A stretch of 64,000 nt of DNA from Advenella kashmirensis W13003. GTDB taxonomy: Bacteria; Pseudomonadota; Gammaproteobacteria; Burkholderiales; Burkholderiaceae_B. This document shows, in pieces, positions 38,088-47,575 of the stretch (position 1 is its first letter; the number at the start of each line of letters is the position of its first letter). The notes beneath the pieces were generated by a model. It made no database searches. It had not been told where the DNA came from and saw nothing but the letters and a program-made list of their open reading frames with translations. The translations under genes were made by a program, and so were the position numbers. Location of the stretch: contig NZ_KI650979.1 in NCBI RefSeq assembly GCF_000506985.1, forward strand, positions 1,612,710 through 1,676,709. Direction: 5' to 3'.

Positions 38088-38519
38088 TTAGCGGCCCGAG
38101 CCCAGTGACTCAAAACCCGGATTCCAGACCACTTCCCACAAGTGCTGATCCGGGTCTGCAAAATAACCGGCGTAGCCGCCATAGAACGTGTCCTGTGCGT
38201 GTTTGATGATGGTGGCACCAGCCGCCGCGGCTTGTTGCATGATCTGATCAACTTCAGCCTTGCTGTTTACATTGTGCCCGATGCTCAGTTCGAGCGCGGA
38301 AGCCGGGGTTGCGGCCAGACCTGTGTCTGCGGCCAGGCTTTTCCTGGGCCACAAAGCCAGTTTCAGACCGTTGTGCAGATCAAAGAAGACCACGGCGCCG
38401 TTTTCGAATTCGGTGCCGATAATGCCGTCAGTGTCCAGCCCCAGGCCGTCACGGTAAAAAGTCAGCGATTTTTCCAGATCATCGACGCCCAGCGTCAGGA
38501 CGGTAATACGAGGTTGCAT
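38088..38519 (-). CDS. VOC/glyoxalase-superfamily protein
   Basis: This 143-residue protein has one vicinal-oxygen-chelate unit. It begins PRITVLTLGVDDLEKSLTFY, the first beta-alpha-beta module, has NGAVVFFDLHNGLKLALW in the middle, and ends with YGGYAGYFADPDQHLWEVVW, the second module with the conserved Asp-Pro and terminal Glu metal-ligand region. These features match the common bacterial glyoxalase/bleomycin-resistance-like proteins; no substrate can be named. GGAGCA is placed 6-7 bases before ATG 38519. It is a single gene between kdp regulatory DNA and the divergent DUF2946 gene, with no evident functional link to either. Confidence 0.88.
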   Translation of the reverse strand: MQPRITVLTLGVDDLEKSLTFYRDGLGLDTDGIIGTEFENGAVVFFDLHNGLKLALWPRKSLAADTGLAATPASALELSIGHNVNSKAEVDQIMQQAAAAGATIIKHAQDTFYGGYAGYFADPDQHLWEVVWNPGFESLGSGR

Positions 38520-38623
38520 GGGATGCTCCTTTTCCTGGAATATGACATACGTGGTGTCATTAACGTAGCGGAGTGTTTTGGGTTAAACTCTTTTCTGATC
38601 TCTTCTTTGCATCTATAAGACTG

Positions 38624-39028
38624 ATGAAACGGACGACTGGCATTCGCTTGACGGCATGGTTCGGCATACTTGCGGTATGCCTGGCTGTGTTCATGCCTGG
38701 TGCCAACGCCCTGAGAAACAGCCTTGCGGGTAACGCGCACGATATTTTTCTGGCGGATATCTGTTATGGTACATCGGATGACGTTAGCGTGGCAGAATTG
38801 GCCAGCGACCCTCACCGGCAACCGTCTTCAGACCACCACGCAAATCACGCCACAGAATGCCTCTATTGCGGCTTTTTCACGCATAATCTGCCCTTGCTGC
38901 TGAGCGTGGCGCTACCTGTCGGCTCCTATGGCTTTGTGAGCCGGATTGCGCTTCAACACCAGCGCTCATCCTATTATGCCCGCCCGGCCTTTGTGCCGCT
39001 GTCGCGGGCGCCCCCCGTCCTTTCCTGA
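38624..39028 (+). CDS. DUF2946-like small secreted or membrane-anchored protein
   Basis: This 134-residue protein begins MKRTTGIRLTAWFGILAVCLAVFMPGANAL, a signal sequence or anchor helix, consistent with DUF2946. The middle has a His-rich stretch (HRQPSSDHHANHA) followed by CLYCG, a possible metal-binding CxxC pair, and a second hydrophobic segment (LPLLLSVALPVGSYG). DUF2946 proteins are often found next to PepSY proteins or TonB receptors in copper or iron uptake loci, which fits here: the PepSY gene follows 92 bp later. ATG 38624 is preferred to an upstream in-frame ATG (38573) because the signal sequence then starts properly. Function is unknown; a periplasmic metal-handling role is an inference. 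Confidence 0.7.
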   Translation: MKRTTGIRLTAWFGILAVCLAVFMPGANALRNSLAGNAHDIFLADICYGTSDDVSVAELASDPHRQPSSDHHANHATECLYCGFFTHNLPLLLSVALPVGSYGFVSRIALQHQRSSYYARPAFVPLSRAPPVLS

Positions 39029-39120
39029 AAACTTGCTGCTTTTGTCGCACCGCGATGCCGGCCTGATCGGGGCGTCAGTGCGTGCGGCGCGTCCCGATCC
39101 CGTTTTTCAGGAAGACTGTC

Positions 39121-40692
39121 ATGTCTCATTCCTCATCCGCGCCCAGCCCGTCTGTTGCGCCTGTATCTGCCCCCATGGGCCGCTATGCCATGCTCTGGCG
39201 CTGGCATTTTTATGCCGCGCTGTTTGTGATGCCCTTGCTTGTTATTCTGGGTATTACCGGCACCATCTATTTATACAAACCGCAGATTGAAGCGGTGGCG
39301 TATCCCTCGCAGCTTTATGTGCCTGCGCAATCGACGCCGAGGCTGCCTCAGCAGATTCTGTACGAAATCGCGCAGGATAATACGCCCGCCGGTGTACCCG
39401 TACTGACGGCAGAGATCCACAATGCGCCCGATCGCAGTGCGCAGTTCACGTATCTTGATCCGAATGAGGGCAAGTCCAGTGTTTTTCTGAACCCCTATAC
39501 GGGGGAAGTGCTGGTAAAGATGCCGACCCTGAACTTCAACGCGACCTACTGGATCGGGCTGGCGCGCCAGATTCACCGGGGGCTGTTGCTGGGTAAAACC
39601 GGCGAAGTGATTATGGAGTTGGCCGCCTGCTGGACGCTGATCATGATCGGCACCGGCGTGGCGTTGTGGTGGCCACGGCAGAAAAAAGGCATGAAGCAGG
39701 CCATCAAGCCCGATCTGTCAAAGAGAGGTCGGCCGTTCTGGCGTGAAATTCACGCGACGCTGGGGATTGTGCTGGCAGCGGGGGCGGTGTTCTTTGTCAT
39801 GTCTGGGTTGCCCTGGACCAGCACTTGGGGCGCACAGTTCAAGCAGTTGGTGGCGCAGGTGAATCTGGGCTATCCTCCGGATCCGCCGGGTGCAGTGTCG
39901 GCGCGGCATGAAGGGCACGAAGGCCACGAGGGGGCGCAGGCGAGCGCCACGCGAGTGCAAGATCTGCCGCTGGAGCATACCGCCTGGGGCGCCGGTTTAC
40001 TGTCGGTTCCGAATTCTACTCTGCCTGCGGAAGGGCAGCAGGGCCAGCCAGACCATCATAGCCATGGGGCGCATGCCGGGCAAGGGGCGCAGTCTACAGA
40101 TGCACACGCGATGCATGCCGGGCATGCCATGCCTGCCGCCACGAGTGAGACGGCCGAACCGATTACGCTGGACCAGGTGATGACACTGGCGCACGCTAAT
40201 CATATCCCGGACGAATATTCCATTGCATTGCCTGCAGGCAAGACTGGTGTGTATTCGGTTTCCTACTATCCGGGGGATCCGACGGGTGAAAAAGTCATTA
40301 ACGTCGATCAGTACGATGGCAGCATTATCAATGGTGTGGCTTACGATCAGTATGGCCTGATTGCCAAGGTCATCTCTTTTGCCGTGTCGCTGCATATGGG
40401 CACGTATTTCGGCTGGGTCAATCAATTGTTGTGTGCCATCATCGCGTTGGGATTGGTGACCATGGCTATCACGGGCTTTATCATGTGGTGGAAACGTCGG
40501 CCGGCAGGCAGTCTTGGCGCTCCCCGCCTACCTGCGGCGCTGCCTTCCATGCGTGGCTGGATGATCGGACTGGTCATTTTCGGAGTGATCTTTCCCGTAA
40601 CAGGGCTGAGTATGCTGGTGGTCTGGGGACTGGACCGGCTGTATTTGGCACGTTATCGCCGGAGTATGGCGCTGGGGACGACTACCGTATGA
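39121..40692 (+). CDS. PepSY-associated transmembrane protein with His-rich insert
   Basis: This 523-residue inner-membrane protein of the PepSY_TM family has a membrane segment near residues 30-50 (FYAALFVMPLLVILGITGTIY). It has two PepSY-like periplasmic parts, a helix pair around 170-220, and C-terminal helices near 430-510. A periplasmic-side insert at about residues 260-350 is rich in His and Met: HEGHEGHEG, DHHSHGAHAGQG and HAMHAGHAMPAA. Such proteins are linked to siderophore-iron reduction or copper handling. AGGAAG precedes ATG 39121. It follows the DUF2946 gene on the same strand, and its stop overlaps an alternative start of the next gene. Metal-linked function is likely; the metal cannot be told. 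Confidence 0.88.
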   Translation: MSHSSSAPSPSVAPVSAPMGRYAMLWRWHFYAALFVMPLLVILGITGTIYLYKPQIEAVAYPSQLYVPAQSTPRLPQQILYEIAQDNTPAGVPVLTAEIHNAPDRSAQFTYLDPNEGKSSVFLNPYTGEVLVKMPTLNFNATYWIGLARQIHRGLLLGKTGEVIMELAACWTLIMIGTGVALWWPRQKKGMKQAIKPDLSKRGRPFWREIHATLGIVLAAGAVFFVMSGLPWTSTWGAQFKQLVAQVNLGYPPDPPGAVSARHEGHEGHEGAQASATRVQDLPLEHTAWGAGLLSVPNSTLPAEGQQGQPDHHSHGAHAGQGAQSTDAHAMHAGHAMPAATSETAEPITLDQVMTLAHANHIPDEYSIALPAGKTGVYSVSYYPGDPTGEKVINVDQYDGSIINGVAYDQYGLIAKVISFAVSLHMGTYFGWVNQLLCAIIALGLVTMAITGFIMWWKRRPAGSLGAPRLPAALPSMRGWMIGLVIFGVIFPVTGLSMLVVWGLDRLYLARYRRSMALGTTTV

Positions 40693-40781
40693 TCCGAAAG
40701 GAGCGACCGGGTGCTGACCGCAGGATTCACGGATTGGTATACTCTGCCCCTGAACAAACAACCCGATGGACGCTTTTCTAT

Positions 40782-41564
40782 ATGAAAATCCTGCTGGCTG
40801 CCTTGCTGGGGTGGTGTTTTGGGCTGTTCGCGCCGGCTATGGCACAGGGCGTGCAACGGCTCTCTCCCTGTATTGAACACACGACGCAACAAAACGGGCA
40901 TGTGCATATTATTAAGGTGGACTTGTCATGTCCGTCCATTGAGCTGGTCGGGACGGCGCCCGATACGGCGCCGACCACAGTCAAGAATTTTGCCTACCGC
41001 AACCGCCTGAACGTGGCGATCAATGCTTCTTTTTTTGATCCCCAGTACCAGCCGCAAGGGCTGGTGGTCAGTGGCGGTCAGCGCTGGGATCGCAGCCGCG
41101 ATTCGCGCCAGCACTCATTTCTGGCCTGCACCCGCGACAACCGCTGTCGCATTGATCCACCTGATCACCTTGCCAAGGCGGATCCCGACTGGTATACGGT
41201 CATCGCCGGCTGGCAAAACCTGCGCAACGGTAAGGTCATCTGCGCGCGAAGCGCGTCCGCCAGCTGTTACAGCAACGCACGGGAAGCCCATCCACGAACG
41301 TCCGTCGGACTCAGCCGCGACCGTCGCTGGTTGTATCTGGTTGTGGTGGAAGGACGGTTGCCCGATTTTGACGGATATACGCTGACCCAACTGGCCCGGC
41401 TTTACCAATCGCTTGGCGTGCGCGATGCCATCAATCTGGACGGTGGCGGCAGTACCACACTTGTCATTAATAACAAACGCATCAATGCGCTGCCTTCGCG
41501 CCAGTTGTTCCTGGAGCGCACTGTCGCTAATCAGTTCGGCGTACGCGATACAGCGGCACGCTGA
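40782..41564 (+). CDS. Secreted phosphodiester glycosidase (NAGPA/DUF2233) family protein
   Basis: This 260-residue protein starts with a signal peptide (MKILLAALLGWCFGLFAPAMA). The mature part shows the phosphodiester-glycosidase fold: VAINASFFDPQYQPQGLVVSGG near residue 75, PRTSVGLSRDRRWLYLVVV near 175, and the hallmark DAINLDGGGSTTLVIN near 215. Relatives remove GlcNAc from phosphodiester linkages in exopolysaccharide or wall polymers, acting in the periplasm or outside. An in-frame ATG at 40689, overlapping the PepSY stop, would add 31 polar residues and hide the signal peptide, so 40782 is preferred. Substrate here is unknown. It converges with the pseudouridine synthase gene. Confidence 0.88.
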   Translation: MKILLAALLGWCFGLFAPAMAQGVQRLSPCIEHTTQQNGHVHIIKVDLSCPSIELVGTAPDTAPTTVKNFAYRNRLNVAINASFFDPQYQPQGLVVSGGQRWDRSRDSRQHSFLACTRDNRCRIDPPDHLAKADPDWYTVIAGWQNLRNGKVICARSASASCYSNAREAHPRTSVGLSRDRRWLYLVVVEGRLPDFDGYTLTQLARLYQSLGVRDAINLDGGGSTTLVINNKRINALPSRQLFLERTVANQFGVRDTAAR

Positions 41565-41630
41565 ACGCCGCCGAATTTACCGATGATGATTGTGATGAGT
41601 GGTCCTGTCAGGTTGCGACGGGTTGGCCAC

Positions 41631-42548
41631 TTATTCGCGAATCTGGGCAACCATGTCCAGTTCGCGGCGGCTTTCAAAATAACGCTCAATACCGGTCACC
41701 GGATCAATGAACTGCATGCTGCGCGCCAGCAGCTGTAGCGGGTTCTCGAATGTTTCCTGTTCCCGCAGGGGCTGCAGTACCGGGTAATATTCGTCATTGC
41801 AAATGGGGATACCCAATGCATTCATATGTACGCGCAATTGATGCTTTCTGCCGGTCACCGGTTCCAGTCGGTAATGGCCCAGCGAGCGATTATGCGACAG
41901 CAGTTGGATGCGTGTGCGGCTGTTGGGCGTACCGTCGATTTCGTGCATGACAAAAACCTGCCCGCTACGACGGATCAGGCTTTCACGCACAAGCGGAAAT
42001 TCAAGATCCTCGTGCCAGGGAGCGACGGCTTCGTATATTTTATGGACTGATCGCGTTTGAAATAATGACTGGTATAGTCCGCGCCGCTCACGGTCAGTGC
42101 AGAACACCAGTACCCCTGCCGTGTCGCGGTCCAGTCGGTGAATGGGGTTGATATGCGGATTGCCCAACTGGTCGCGCAGGCGCACCAGTGCCGTCTGATG
42201 CAAATGCCGGCCACCCGGAATGCTGGCCATGAAATGCGGTTTATCAATGGCGATCAACAGTTCATCCTGATACAGGATATCAATGTCAAAGGGCACCACG
42301 GTTTCAACAGGAACTTCGCGATAGTACCAAAGCCAGCTGTCGGGCACAAACGGGCTGTTCAATGCATACGGCTTGCCAGTCGTGTCCACCATGTCCCCGT
42401 TCCCCAGCCGTTCCCGTAGCACGTCCGCATCCATATGCGGGAATTTATGAAGCAGGAAACTGATCAGATCCGGCCATGTTTCACGCGGCAGATAGACGCG
42501 GCTGGGAGCGACGCCATTTTTGACGGGGAGCGGAGCAAGGACAGACAT
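41631..42548 (-). CDS. RluA-family pseudouridine synthase
   Basis: This 305-residue RNA pseudouridine synthase has the RluA catalytic signature NPIHRLDRDTAGVLVF at about residue 135, with the nucleophilic Asp following HRLDR. Further core segments are VDIDILYQDELLIAIDKPHFM before it and LEPVTGRKHQLRVHMNALGIP after it, the KHQLR/HM motif being typical. A short N-terminal region precedes the catalytic domain; a full S4 domain is not obvious. It modifies uridine in tRNA or rRNA, but the target site (RluA, RluC, RluD or TruC type) cannot be told. It faces the phosphodiester glycosidase gene and is followed upstream by 213 bp without genes. Confidence 0.93.
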   Translation of the reverse strand: MSVLAPLPVKNGVAPSRVYLPRETWPDLISFLLHKFPHMDADVLRERLGNGDMVDTTGKPYALNSPFVPDSWLWYYREVPVETVVPFDIDILYQDELLIAIDKPHFMASIPGGRHLHQTALVRLRDQLGNPHINPIHRLDRDTAGVLVFCTDRERRGLYQSLFQTRSVHKIYEAVAPWHEDLEFPLVRESLIRRSGQVFVMHEIDGTPNSRTRIQLLSHNRSLGHYRLEPVTGRKHQLRVHMNALGIPICNDEYYPVLQPLREQETFENPLQLLARSMQFIDPVTGIERYFESRRELDMVAQIRE

Positions 42549-42713
42549 GCAGCAGGCAGGCGGGGAAAAATGGGACAGGGAAAGAGAAGAGTATAGCGGC
42601 TTTCACGGCATGATGCGGTCGTAATGCACGGTTCTGGCCCACCGCAACCCGGGGGCGCCTGCTGGATATGGGGTGAAGGGAGAGAGGAAGAGAAAAGGAA
42701 AAGAGGGATGGTT

Positions 42714-42746
42714 GGTGGCTGGCACATCCGAGGACGGTCAGCCACC
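42714..42746 (-). terminator. Possible terminator behind pntB
   Basis: An 8-bp perfect inverted repeat GGTGGCTG/CAGCCACC (42714-42721 and 42739-42746) with a 17-base spacer begins 15 bp after the pntB stop. On the pntB strand the bases after it are only moderately T-rich (CCCTCTTTTCC), so termination is tentative. Confidence 0.35.
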
Positions 42747-42761
42747 GATAGGCGAGGCAGT

Positions 42762-44153
42762 TTACTTCAATGCACTCAGAATGGCTTCGACGGTTGCCTT
42801 GGCATCGCCGAAACACATGCTGGTATTGTCGCGGAAGAACAGCGGGTTCTGCACGCCGGCGTAGCCAGTGTTCATGGAGCGCTTGAACACCACAACATCG
42901 CGCGCCTTCCACACTTCCAGTACCGGCATGCCGGCAATGGGGCTGGAAGGATCTTCGCTGGCAGCCGGGTTGACCGTATCGTTGGCGCCAATCACCAGCA
43001 CCACATCGGTGTCGGAGAAGTCATCATTGATTTCATCCATTTCCAGCACGATATCGTACGGTACTTTGGCTTCGGCCAGCAGCACGTTCATATGTCCGGG
43101 CAGACGACCTGCCACGGGGTGAATGCCGAAACGCACATCAACACCCTGTTTACGCAGCAAGGATGTAATTTCGGCCACCGGATACTGCGCCTGAGCGACG
43201 GCCATGCCATAGCCGGGAGCGATGACCACAGAGCTGGCGCCCTTGAGCATTTCGGCCACGTCTTCAGGCTTGATTTCGCGGTATTCGCCGGTTTCTTCCT
43301 CGCTACCGCCGCCGCTGCTGCTATCGGTACCAAAGCCGCCGGCAATGACCGACACAAACGAACGGTTCATGGCCTTGCACATGATGTAGGACAGAATCGC
43401 GCCCGACGAACCCACCAGGGCACCGGTTACGATCAGCAGGTCATTGGCCAGCATGAAGCCGGCGGCCGCTGCGGCCCAGCCCGAATAGGAGTTGAGCATT
43501 GAAACCACAACCGGCATATCGGCGCCGCCGATGGAAGCCACCAGGTGCCAGCCGAAGGCCAGTGCAATCACGGTCATGATAAGCAGGGCAGCCGTGGAGC
43601 CGCCGTTGGCAACGAATATCCAGAGCAAAATGAACGAAACAACAAGCGCGGCGGCATTCAGCTTGTGCTTGTGCGGCAGCGACATGGGCTTGGAGCTGAA
43701 CGTGCCACGCAGTTTGCCGAAGGCGACAATGGAGCCGGTAAAGGTCACCGCGCCAATAAACACGCCCAGGAACACCTCAGTCAGGTGAATATTGAGCAGC
43801 GCGCCTTCAGGCAGGGCATGCCCCTGCATTTCAATGTAGCTGTTGTAGCCGACCAGTACGGCGGCCAGCCCCACAAAACTGTGCAATATGGCGACCAGCT
43901 CTGGCATTTGCGTCATTTCGACTTTGCGCGACAGATGCAGCCCGATGGCGCCGCCGATCAGCATTGCAATAATGACCCAGATGACCGATGAGGAATCGGG
44001 ACCCAGAATGGTGGCGATCAGCGCAATGGCCATGCCGGCAATGCCGAAATTGTTGCCATAACGTGCCGTCTCCTGACGGGACAAACCGGCCAGGCTGGCA
44101 ATAAAAAACAGTGCCGCAATAATATATGCAGCGGTTACAAATCCTGCACCCAT
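42762..44153 (-). CDS. pntB: NAD(P) transhydrogenase subunit beta
   Basis: This 463-residue membrane subunit carries NADP(H)-binding domain III and most of the proton channel. Nine or so hydrophobic segments fill the first 290 residues, beginning [20 protein letters not shown]. The C-terminal domain has [17 protein letters not shown] (nucleotide-binding loop), [35 protein letters not shown] and [17 protein letters not shown]. It starts 1 bp after pntA, whose last codons hold its ribosome site (GGGAGAA). Together the subunits use the proton gradient to make NADPH from NADH. This secures NADPH for biosynthesis and redox defence. Assignment is certain. Confidence 0.97.
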   Translation of the reverse strand: MGAGFVTAAYIIAALFFIASLAGLSRQETARYGNNFGIAGMAIALIATILGPDSSSVIWVIIAMLIGGAIGLHLSRKVEMTQMPELVAILHSFVGLAAVLVGYNSYIEMQGHALPEGALLNIHLTEVFLGVFIGAVTFTGSIVAFGKLRGTFSSKPMSLPHKHKLNAAALVVSFILLWIFVANGGSTAALLIMTVIALAFGWHLVASIGGADMPVVVSMLNSYSGWAAAAAGFMLANDLLIVTGALVGSSGAILSYIMCKAMNRSFVSVIAGGFGTDSSSGGGSEEETGEYREIKPEDVAEMLKGASSVVIAPGYGMAVAQAQYPVAEITSLLRKQGVDVRFGIHPVAGRLPGHMNVLLAEAKVPYDIVLEMDEINDDFSDTDVVLVIGANDTVNPAASEDPSSPIAGMPVLEVWKARDVVVFKRSMNTGYAGVQNPLFFRDNTSMCFGDAKATVEAILSALK

Positions 44154-44154
44154 C

Positions 44155-45699
44155 TTATTCTCCCTTGCCTTTCATGAACATTTTCAGCATGCGCCGTGTA
44201 ACGAGGAATCCACCGGCAATGTTGATGCTGGCAATCAGGACGGCCACAAAGGCCAGGATATTGACCAGGCTTGAGCCCTGGCCGATTTGTACCACAGCGC
44301 CGATTACGATAATGCCTGAAATGGCGTTGGTGACCGACATGAGCGGCGTGTGCAAAGAGTGGCTGACATTCCAGACCACGTAGTAACCCACTACGCAGGA
44401 AAGCACGAAGACAGTAAAGTGCGACAGGAATTCGGCCGGTGCATTGGCACCAACCCAGGCGAACAGGATACATACCAGCGCCAGAATACCAAATTTAAAA
44501 GCCGGTGATTTCGGCGGCTTGACCGGCTTGGGTTCGGGCTTGGCCGCTGCCGGTTTGCCGGCTGCTGCAGACACCTGGATGGGCGGCGGCGGATAAGTGA
44601 TGCTGCCGTTATGCACAACTGTCATATTACGAAAGACCGTGTCTTCCTGATCCAGCAGAATCTGGCCGTCTTTTTCCTTGCTCATGAGCTTGCTCAGGTT
44701 CACAAGGTTGGTCGCGTAAAGCTGCGATGACTGCGCAGGCAGGCGGCCGGGCAGATCGGTATAGCCGATGACCTTGACGCCAGAGTCGGTGGTGATGACC
44801 TGTCCTGGCTCGGTGTATTCGCAGTTGCCGCCAGCAGCGGCGGCCATGTCCACGATTACGGAACCCGGGCGCATGGAGTCGACCATTTCGCGGGTGATCA
44901 GTTTGGGCGCGGGTTTGCCCGGAATCAGGGCCGTGGTAATGATAATGTCCACTTCTCTGGCCTGCTCCGCGAACAGAGCCATTTCCGCGCGAATGAATTC
45001 TTCGGACATGGTTTTGGCATAGCCGTCGGAAGACGAGCCGTTTTCATCGCCAAAATCCAGTTTCAGGAACTGGCCGCCCATGGACTCGATCTGCTCAGCC
45101 ACTTCCAGCCGCGTATCGAAGGCACGTACGATCGCGCCCAGCGAGCCGGCTGTACCGATAGCGGCAAGACCGGCCACGCCGGCGCCAATGACCAGCACCT
45201 TGGCGGGCGGCACTTTGCCGGCTGCCGTGATCTGGCCCGTGAAAAACCGTCCGAAATGATGCGCGGCTTCGATGACAGCGCGATAGCCGCCGATATTGGC
45301 CATGGAGGACAGCGCGTCCAGTGACTGCGCACGCGAAATGCGCGGCACCATGTCCATGGCCAGGACGGTAATGCCGCGATCTGCCAGTTTTTGTACCAAC
45401 TCGGGATTCTGCGCAGGCCAGACGAAACTGACCAGCGTGGCACCCTGTTTCATGCGGGCGATTTCATCGTCGGCGGGCGCATTGACTTTGTAGACCAGGT
45501 CCGATTGCCAGACTTCGTCTGCCGGGGCAACTCGGGCGCCGGCCTTTTCGTAGGCAGCATCATCAAAACTGGCTGCCGCGCCGGCTGCGGATTCAATGAC
45601 AACTGTGAATCCCAGTTTTATCAGCTGTTCTACCGAGGTTGGCGTGGCGGCGACACGCGTTTCCCCCGGCAGTTGTTCTTTTACTATCCCTATCTGCAT
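44155..45699 (-). CDS. pntA: NAD(P) transhydrogenase subunit alpha
   Basis: This 514-residue subunit is the fused alpha form (domain I plus the first membrane helices), as in E. coli, not the split PntAA/PntAB form of many alphaproteobacteria. The start [20 protein letters not shown] is typical. NAD(H)-binding elements include [21 protein letters not shown] with the GAGxAG loop and [19 protein letters not shown]. The C terminus (about residues 415-510) has four membrane helices. Between them and domain I lies a Pro/Lys/Ala-rich linker. GAGGAG precedes ATG 45699. It forms an operon with pntB. A 217-bp gap separates it from the IclR gene and must hold its promoter, which I could not define. Confidence 0.97.
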   Translation of the reverse strand: MQIGIVKEQLPGETRVAATPTSVEQLIKLGFTVVIESAAGAAASFDDAAYEKAGARVAPADEVWQSDLVYKVNAPADDEIARMKQGATLVSFVWPAQNPELVQKLADRGITVLAMDMVPRISRAQSLDALSSMANIGGYRAVIEAAHHFGRFFTGQITAAGKVPPAKVLVIGAGVAGLAAIGTAGSLGAIVRAFDTRLEVAEQIESMGGQFLKLDFGDENGSSSDGYAKTMSEEFIRAEMALFAEQAREVDIIITTALIPGKPAPKLITREMVDSMRPGSVIVDMAAAAGGNCEYTEPGQVITTDSGVKVIGYTDLPGRLPAQSSQLYATNLVNLSKLMSKEKDGQILLDQEDTVFRNMTVVHNGSITYPPPPIQVSAAAGKPAAAKPEPKPVKPPKSPAFKFGILALVCILFAWVGANAPAEFLSHFTVFVLSCVVGYYVVWNVSHSLHTPLMSVTNAISGIIVIGAVVQIGQGSSLVNILAFVAVLIASINIAGGFLVTRRMLKMFMKGKGE

Positions 45700-45916
45700 G
45701 CAGATCTCCTCAATGGCGTGTCCCCTCTATGGGGCGTCAGTAACCGGAAAGTTACATCATACGGAGACTGACATGTTTTGCAAGGCGATTGGGGCAATCC
45801 TATTTTTTTACTGCCCCTTCATATAGCCGATTTGGCGTTTTTTACTGCCTGGCGGAATCCATTTGCTTATAACCACCGGTTCATTTGGGTGAGCATGTTG
45901 TTGGGCAGGCGGGACA

Positions 45917-46666
45917 TTATTGCCATGCGGAACACTCTTCTATCAGCAGGCGGCCCATTTGCGCACGGCGTTGCCCGGCAAGCCGCGGACTGATTGCCCC
46001 GAAGCTGAATGCCACCTGGGTGAGGGCAGAGACAGAAAACGCATAACCGACTCCGGATATGCCAGGTGTAATAGTGCTGTCGATAGAGGCGTAGCCGTTA
46101 CGACGTGTCAGATGGCATTTTTCCAGGAGCATGGGCAAGGACATCCCGGCTTTGCGATACGTGTCTTCATGCCGTCGGTACAGGGTTTCAATGTCGGCAT
46201 CGGATTGCGTCGCCAGCAATGCCAGCCCGCCCGCGCCGATGCCCAGCAATCTTTTTTCACCCACGCCAATGGTAAAAATGCGGACCGGAAACGCGCCGTG
46301 TTCGCGCAGCAGGCACAGAACCTGATCTCCCTGCTGTATGACCAGAAATACCGTATCTTCGGACAGGCGCGACAGTTTCATTGCCAGTGGTCGTAATTCT
46401 TCTGTTACCGCCACGTGCGGCGTGGTCGAAAAGCCCAATTGCACTGCGTCAATGCCCAACTGGAAACGCTTGCCCGATGTTTCGCGGCGTGCAAAGTTTT
46501 CTTCAAGGAGGCAGTTGATCAACCGATGCGTGGTTGACCGTTCCAGACCGCTCATGGCCGTCAGTTCGCCCAGTGTCAGGCCATCATCATTGTGCCGGGC
46601 AATCAGGCGCAGCAGCGAAAGCGCGCGTCGGATGCTTTGAGTACCCGTTTGCGGTTTGTTGTCCAT
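45917..46666 (-). CDS. IclR-family transcriptional regulator (2)
   Basis: This 249-residue regulator has a winged helix-turn-helix at about residues 8-70 (QSIRRALSLLRLIARHN, LGELTAMSGLERSTTHRLI, RRETSGKRFQLG) and an IclR effector domain at about 75-245 (DTVFLVIQQGDQVLCLLREHG, GVGEKRLLGIGAGGLALLA, VGYAFSVSALTQVAFSF). It is divergent to the enoyl-CoA hydratase operon and is its probable regulator. The 105-bp divergent promoter region holds a perfect palindrome AAAACGTTTT. It is not a close copy of the other IclR protein in this window. The effector is probably the acid or CoA ester that the operon degrades. Confidence 0.92.
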   Translation of the reverse strand: MDNKPQTGTQSIRRALSLLRLIARHNDDGLTLGELTAMSGLERSTTHRLINCLLEENFARRETSGKRFQLGIDAVQLGFSTTPHVAVTEELRPLAMKLSRLSEDTVFLVIQQGDQVLCLLREHGAFPVRIFTIGVGEKRLLGIGAGGLALLATQSDADIETLYRRHEDTYRKAGMSLPMLLEKCHLTRRNGYASIDSTITPGISGVGYAFSVSALTQVAFSFGAISPRLAGQRRAQMGRLLIEECSAWQ

Positions 46667-46675
46667 AATGTGGGA

Positions 46676-46711
46676 ATTTATTTAAAAACGTTTTGTATTG
46701 TAGGAATAAAT
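46676..46711. promoter_or_regulatory. Candidate operator region between IclR (2) and enoyl-CoA hydratase
   Basis: The divergent intergenic DNA contains ATTTATT (46676-46682) and its complement AATAAAT (46705-46711) flanking a perfect palindrome AAAACGTTTT (46685-46694). This AT-rich dyad lies 10 bases from the regulator's start and about 60 bases from the hydratase start. Binding by IclR (2) is inferred from position. Confidence 0.4.
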
Positions 46712-46771
46712 GATGCGTTAATGCAATCACATTTCATTCGCCGCCCCGGAGGCGGACAACAGGAAGAGACA

Positions 46772-47575
46772 ATGACGTATGAACATATTCAGGTAAGCGA
46801 TCGGGAAGCGGTACGGACTGTGACACTGGCGCGCGCCGGAGCCCGCAATGCGCAGAGCCAGGCTTTGCTGGATGAACTGGATCACGCCATGCGCGCTGCG
46901 GCGACTGACGATCAAGTCAGGGTCGTCGTGATCGCTGGTGACGGTGATCACTTTTCGGCAGGGCATGATTTGAAAGAGGCACAGGCCAGCCGGGCCGATT
47001 TCAGTGTCGAACAACGCTGGGCGTACGAGTCGTTGCGATACTTCGATTACTGTATGTCGATTTGGGATTTTCCCAAGCCGGTCATCGCCCGGGTGCAGGG
47101 AGCCTGCGTATCCGGCGGGTTCATGATTGCCAATATGTGTGATTTGGTGGTATGTGCCGACGATGCGTTCTTTTCCGATCCCGTTTGCCATACCCTGGCT
47201 GCTGCTGCCACAGAGGTGCTGATTCATCCCTGGGTGATGGGGCTGCGCCGCGCAAAGGAAATGCTTTTTACCGGCGAACGGGTGACCGCCGAGCAGGCAT
47301 TGCAGATGGGCATGGTCAATCGTGTGGTGCCGCGGGCGCAATTGGAAGAAGAAACCATGGCGCTGGCGCGGCGCGTGGCCCAGGCGCCTCCCTTTGCGTT
47401 GCGGCTGGTCAAGAAATCTCTGAACCGCACACTGGACGCACAGGGGCTGCGCGCCGCCCTTTCCGGTCATTTTGATCTTCATCAGTTATCGCATATGAGC
47501 GATGAGTTCGCGCAGGTGAAACAAAAGGGGCTGGCCCAGGCGATTCTGCGCAATAAAAAGGGAGCGAGCGCATGA
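46772..47575 (+). CDS. Enoyl-CoA hydratase/isomerase family protein
   Basis: This 267-residue crotonase-fold protein has the oxyanion-hole segments AGDGDHFSAGHDLKEAQ near residue 55 and ARVQGACVSGGFMIANMCDL near 105. A second loop holds DPVCHTLAAAATE near 135, where catalytic Glu/Asp residues normally lie. The substrate-specific type (hydratase, isomerase or hydrolase) cannot be read from sequence. ATG 46772 follows AGGAAG; an upstream open frame starting in the regulator region is rejected. Its stop overlaps the next gene's ATG by four bases. It opens a CoA-dependent catabolic operon. In that pathway it would hydrate the enoyl-CoA made by the two acyl-CoA dehydrogenases downstream. Confidence 0.92.
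   Translation: MTYEHIQVSDREAVRTVTLARAGARNAQSQALLDELDHAMRAAATDDQVRVVVIAGDGDHFSAGHDLKEAQASRADFSVEQRWAYESLRYFDYCMSIWDFPKPVIARVQGACVSGGFMIANMCDLVVCADDAFFSDPVCHTLAAAATEVLIHPWVMGLRRAKEMLFTGERVTAEQALQMGMVNRVVPRAQLEEETMALARRVAQAPPFALRLVKKSLNRTLDAQGLRAALSGHFDLHQLSHMSDEFAQVKQKGLAQAILRNKKGASA

Noticed and set aside
40689-40781. Earlier start for the phosphodiester glycosidase (ATG overlapping the PepSY stop)
   Set aside because: It would place 31 charged residues before a clear signal peptide; kept only as an alternative.
45791-45817. GGGGCA/TGCCCC inverted repeat upstream of pntA
   Set aside because: Six-base stem with a 15-base AT-rich loop and no T-tract after it; not convincing as a terminator or operator.
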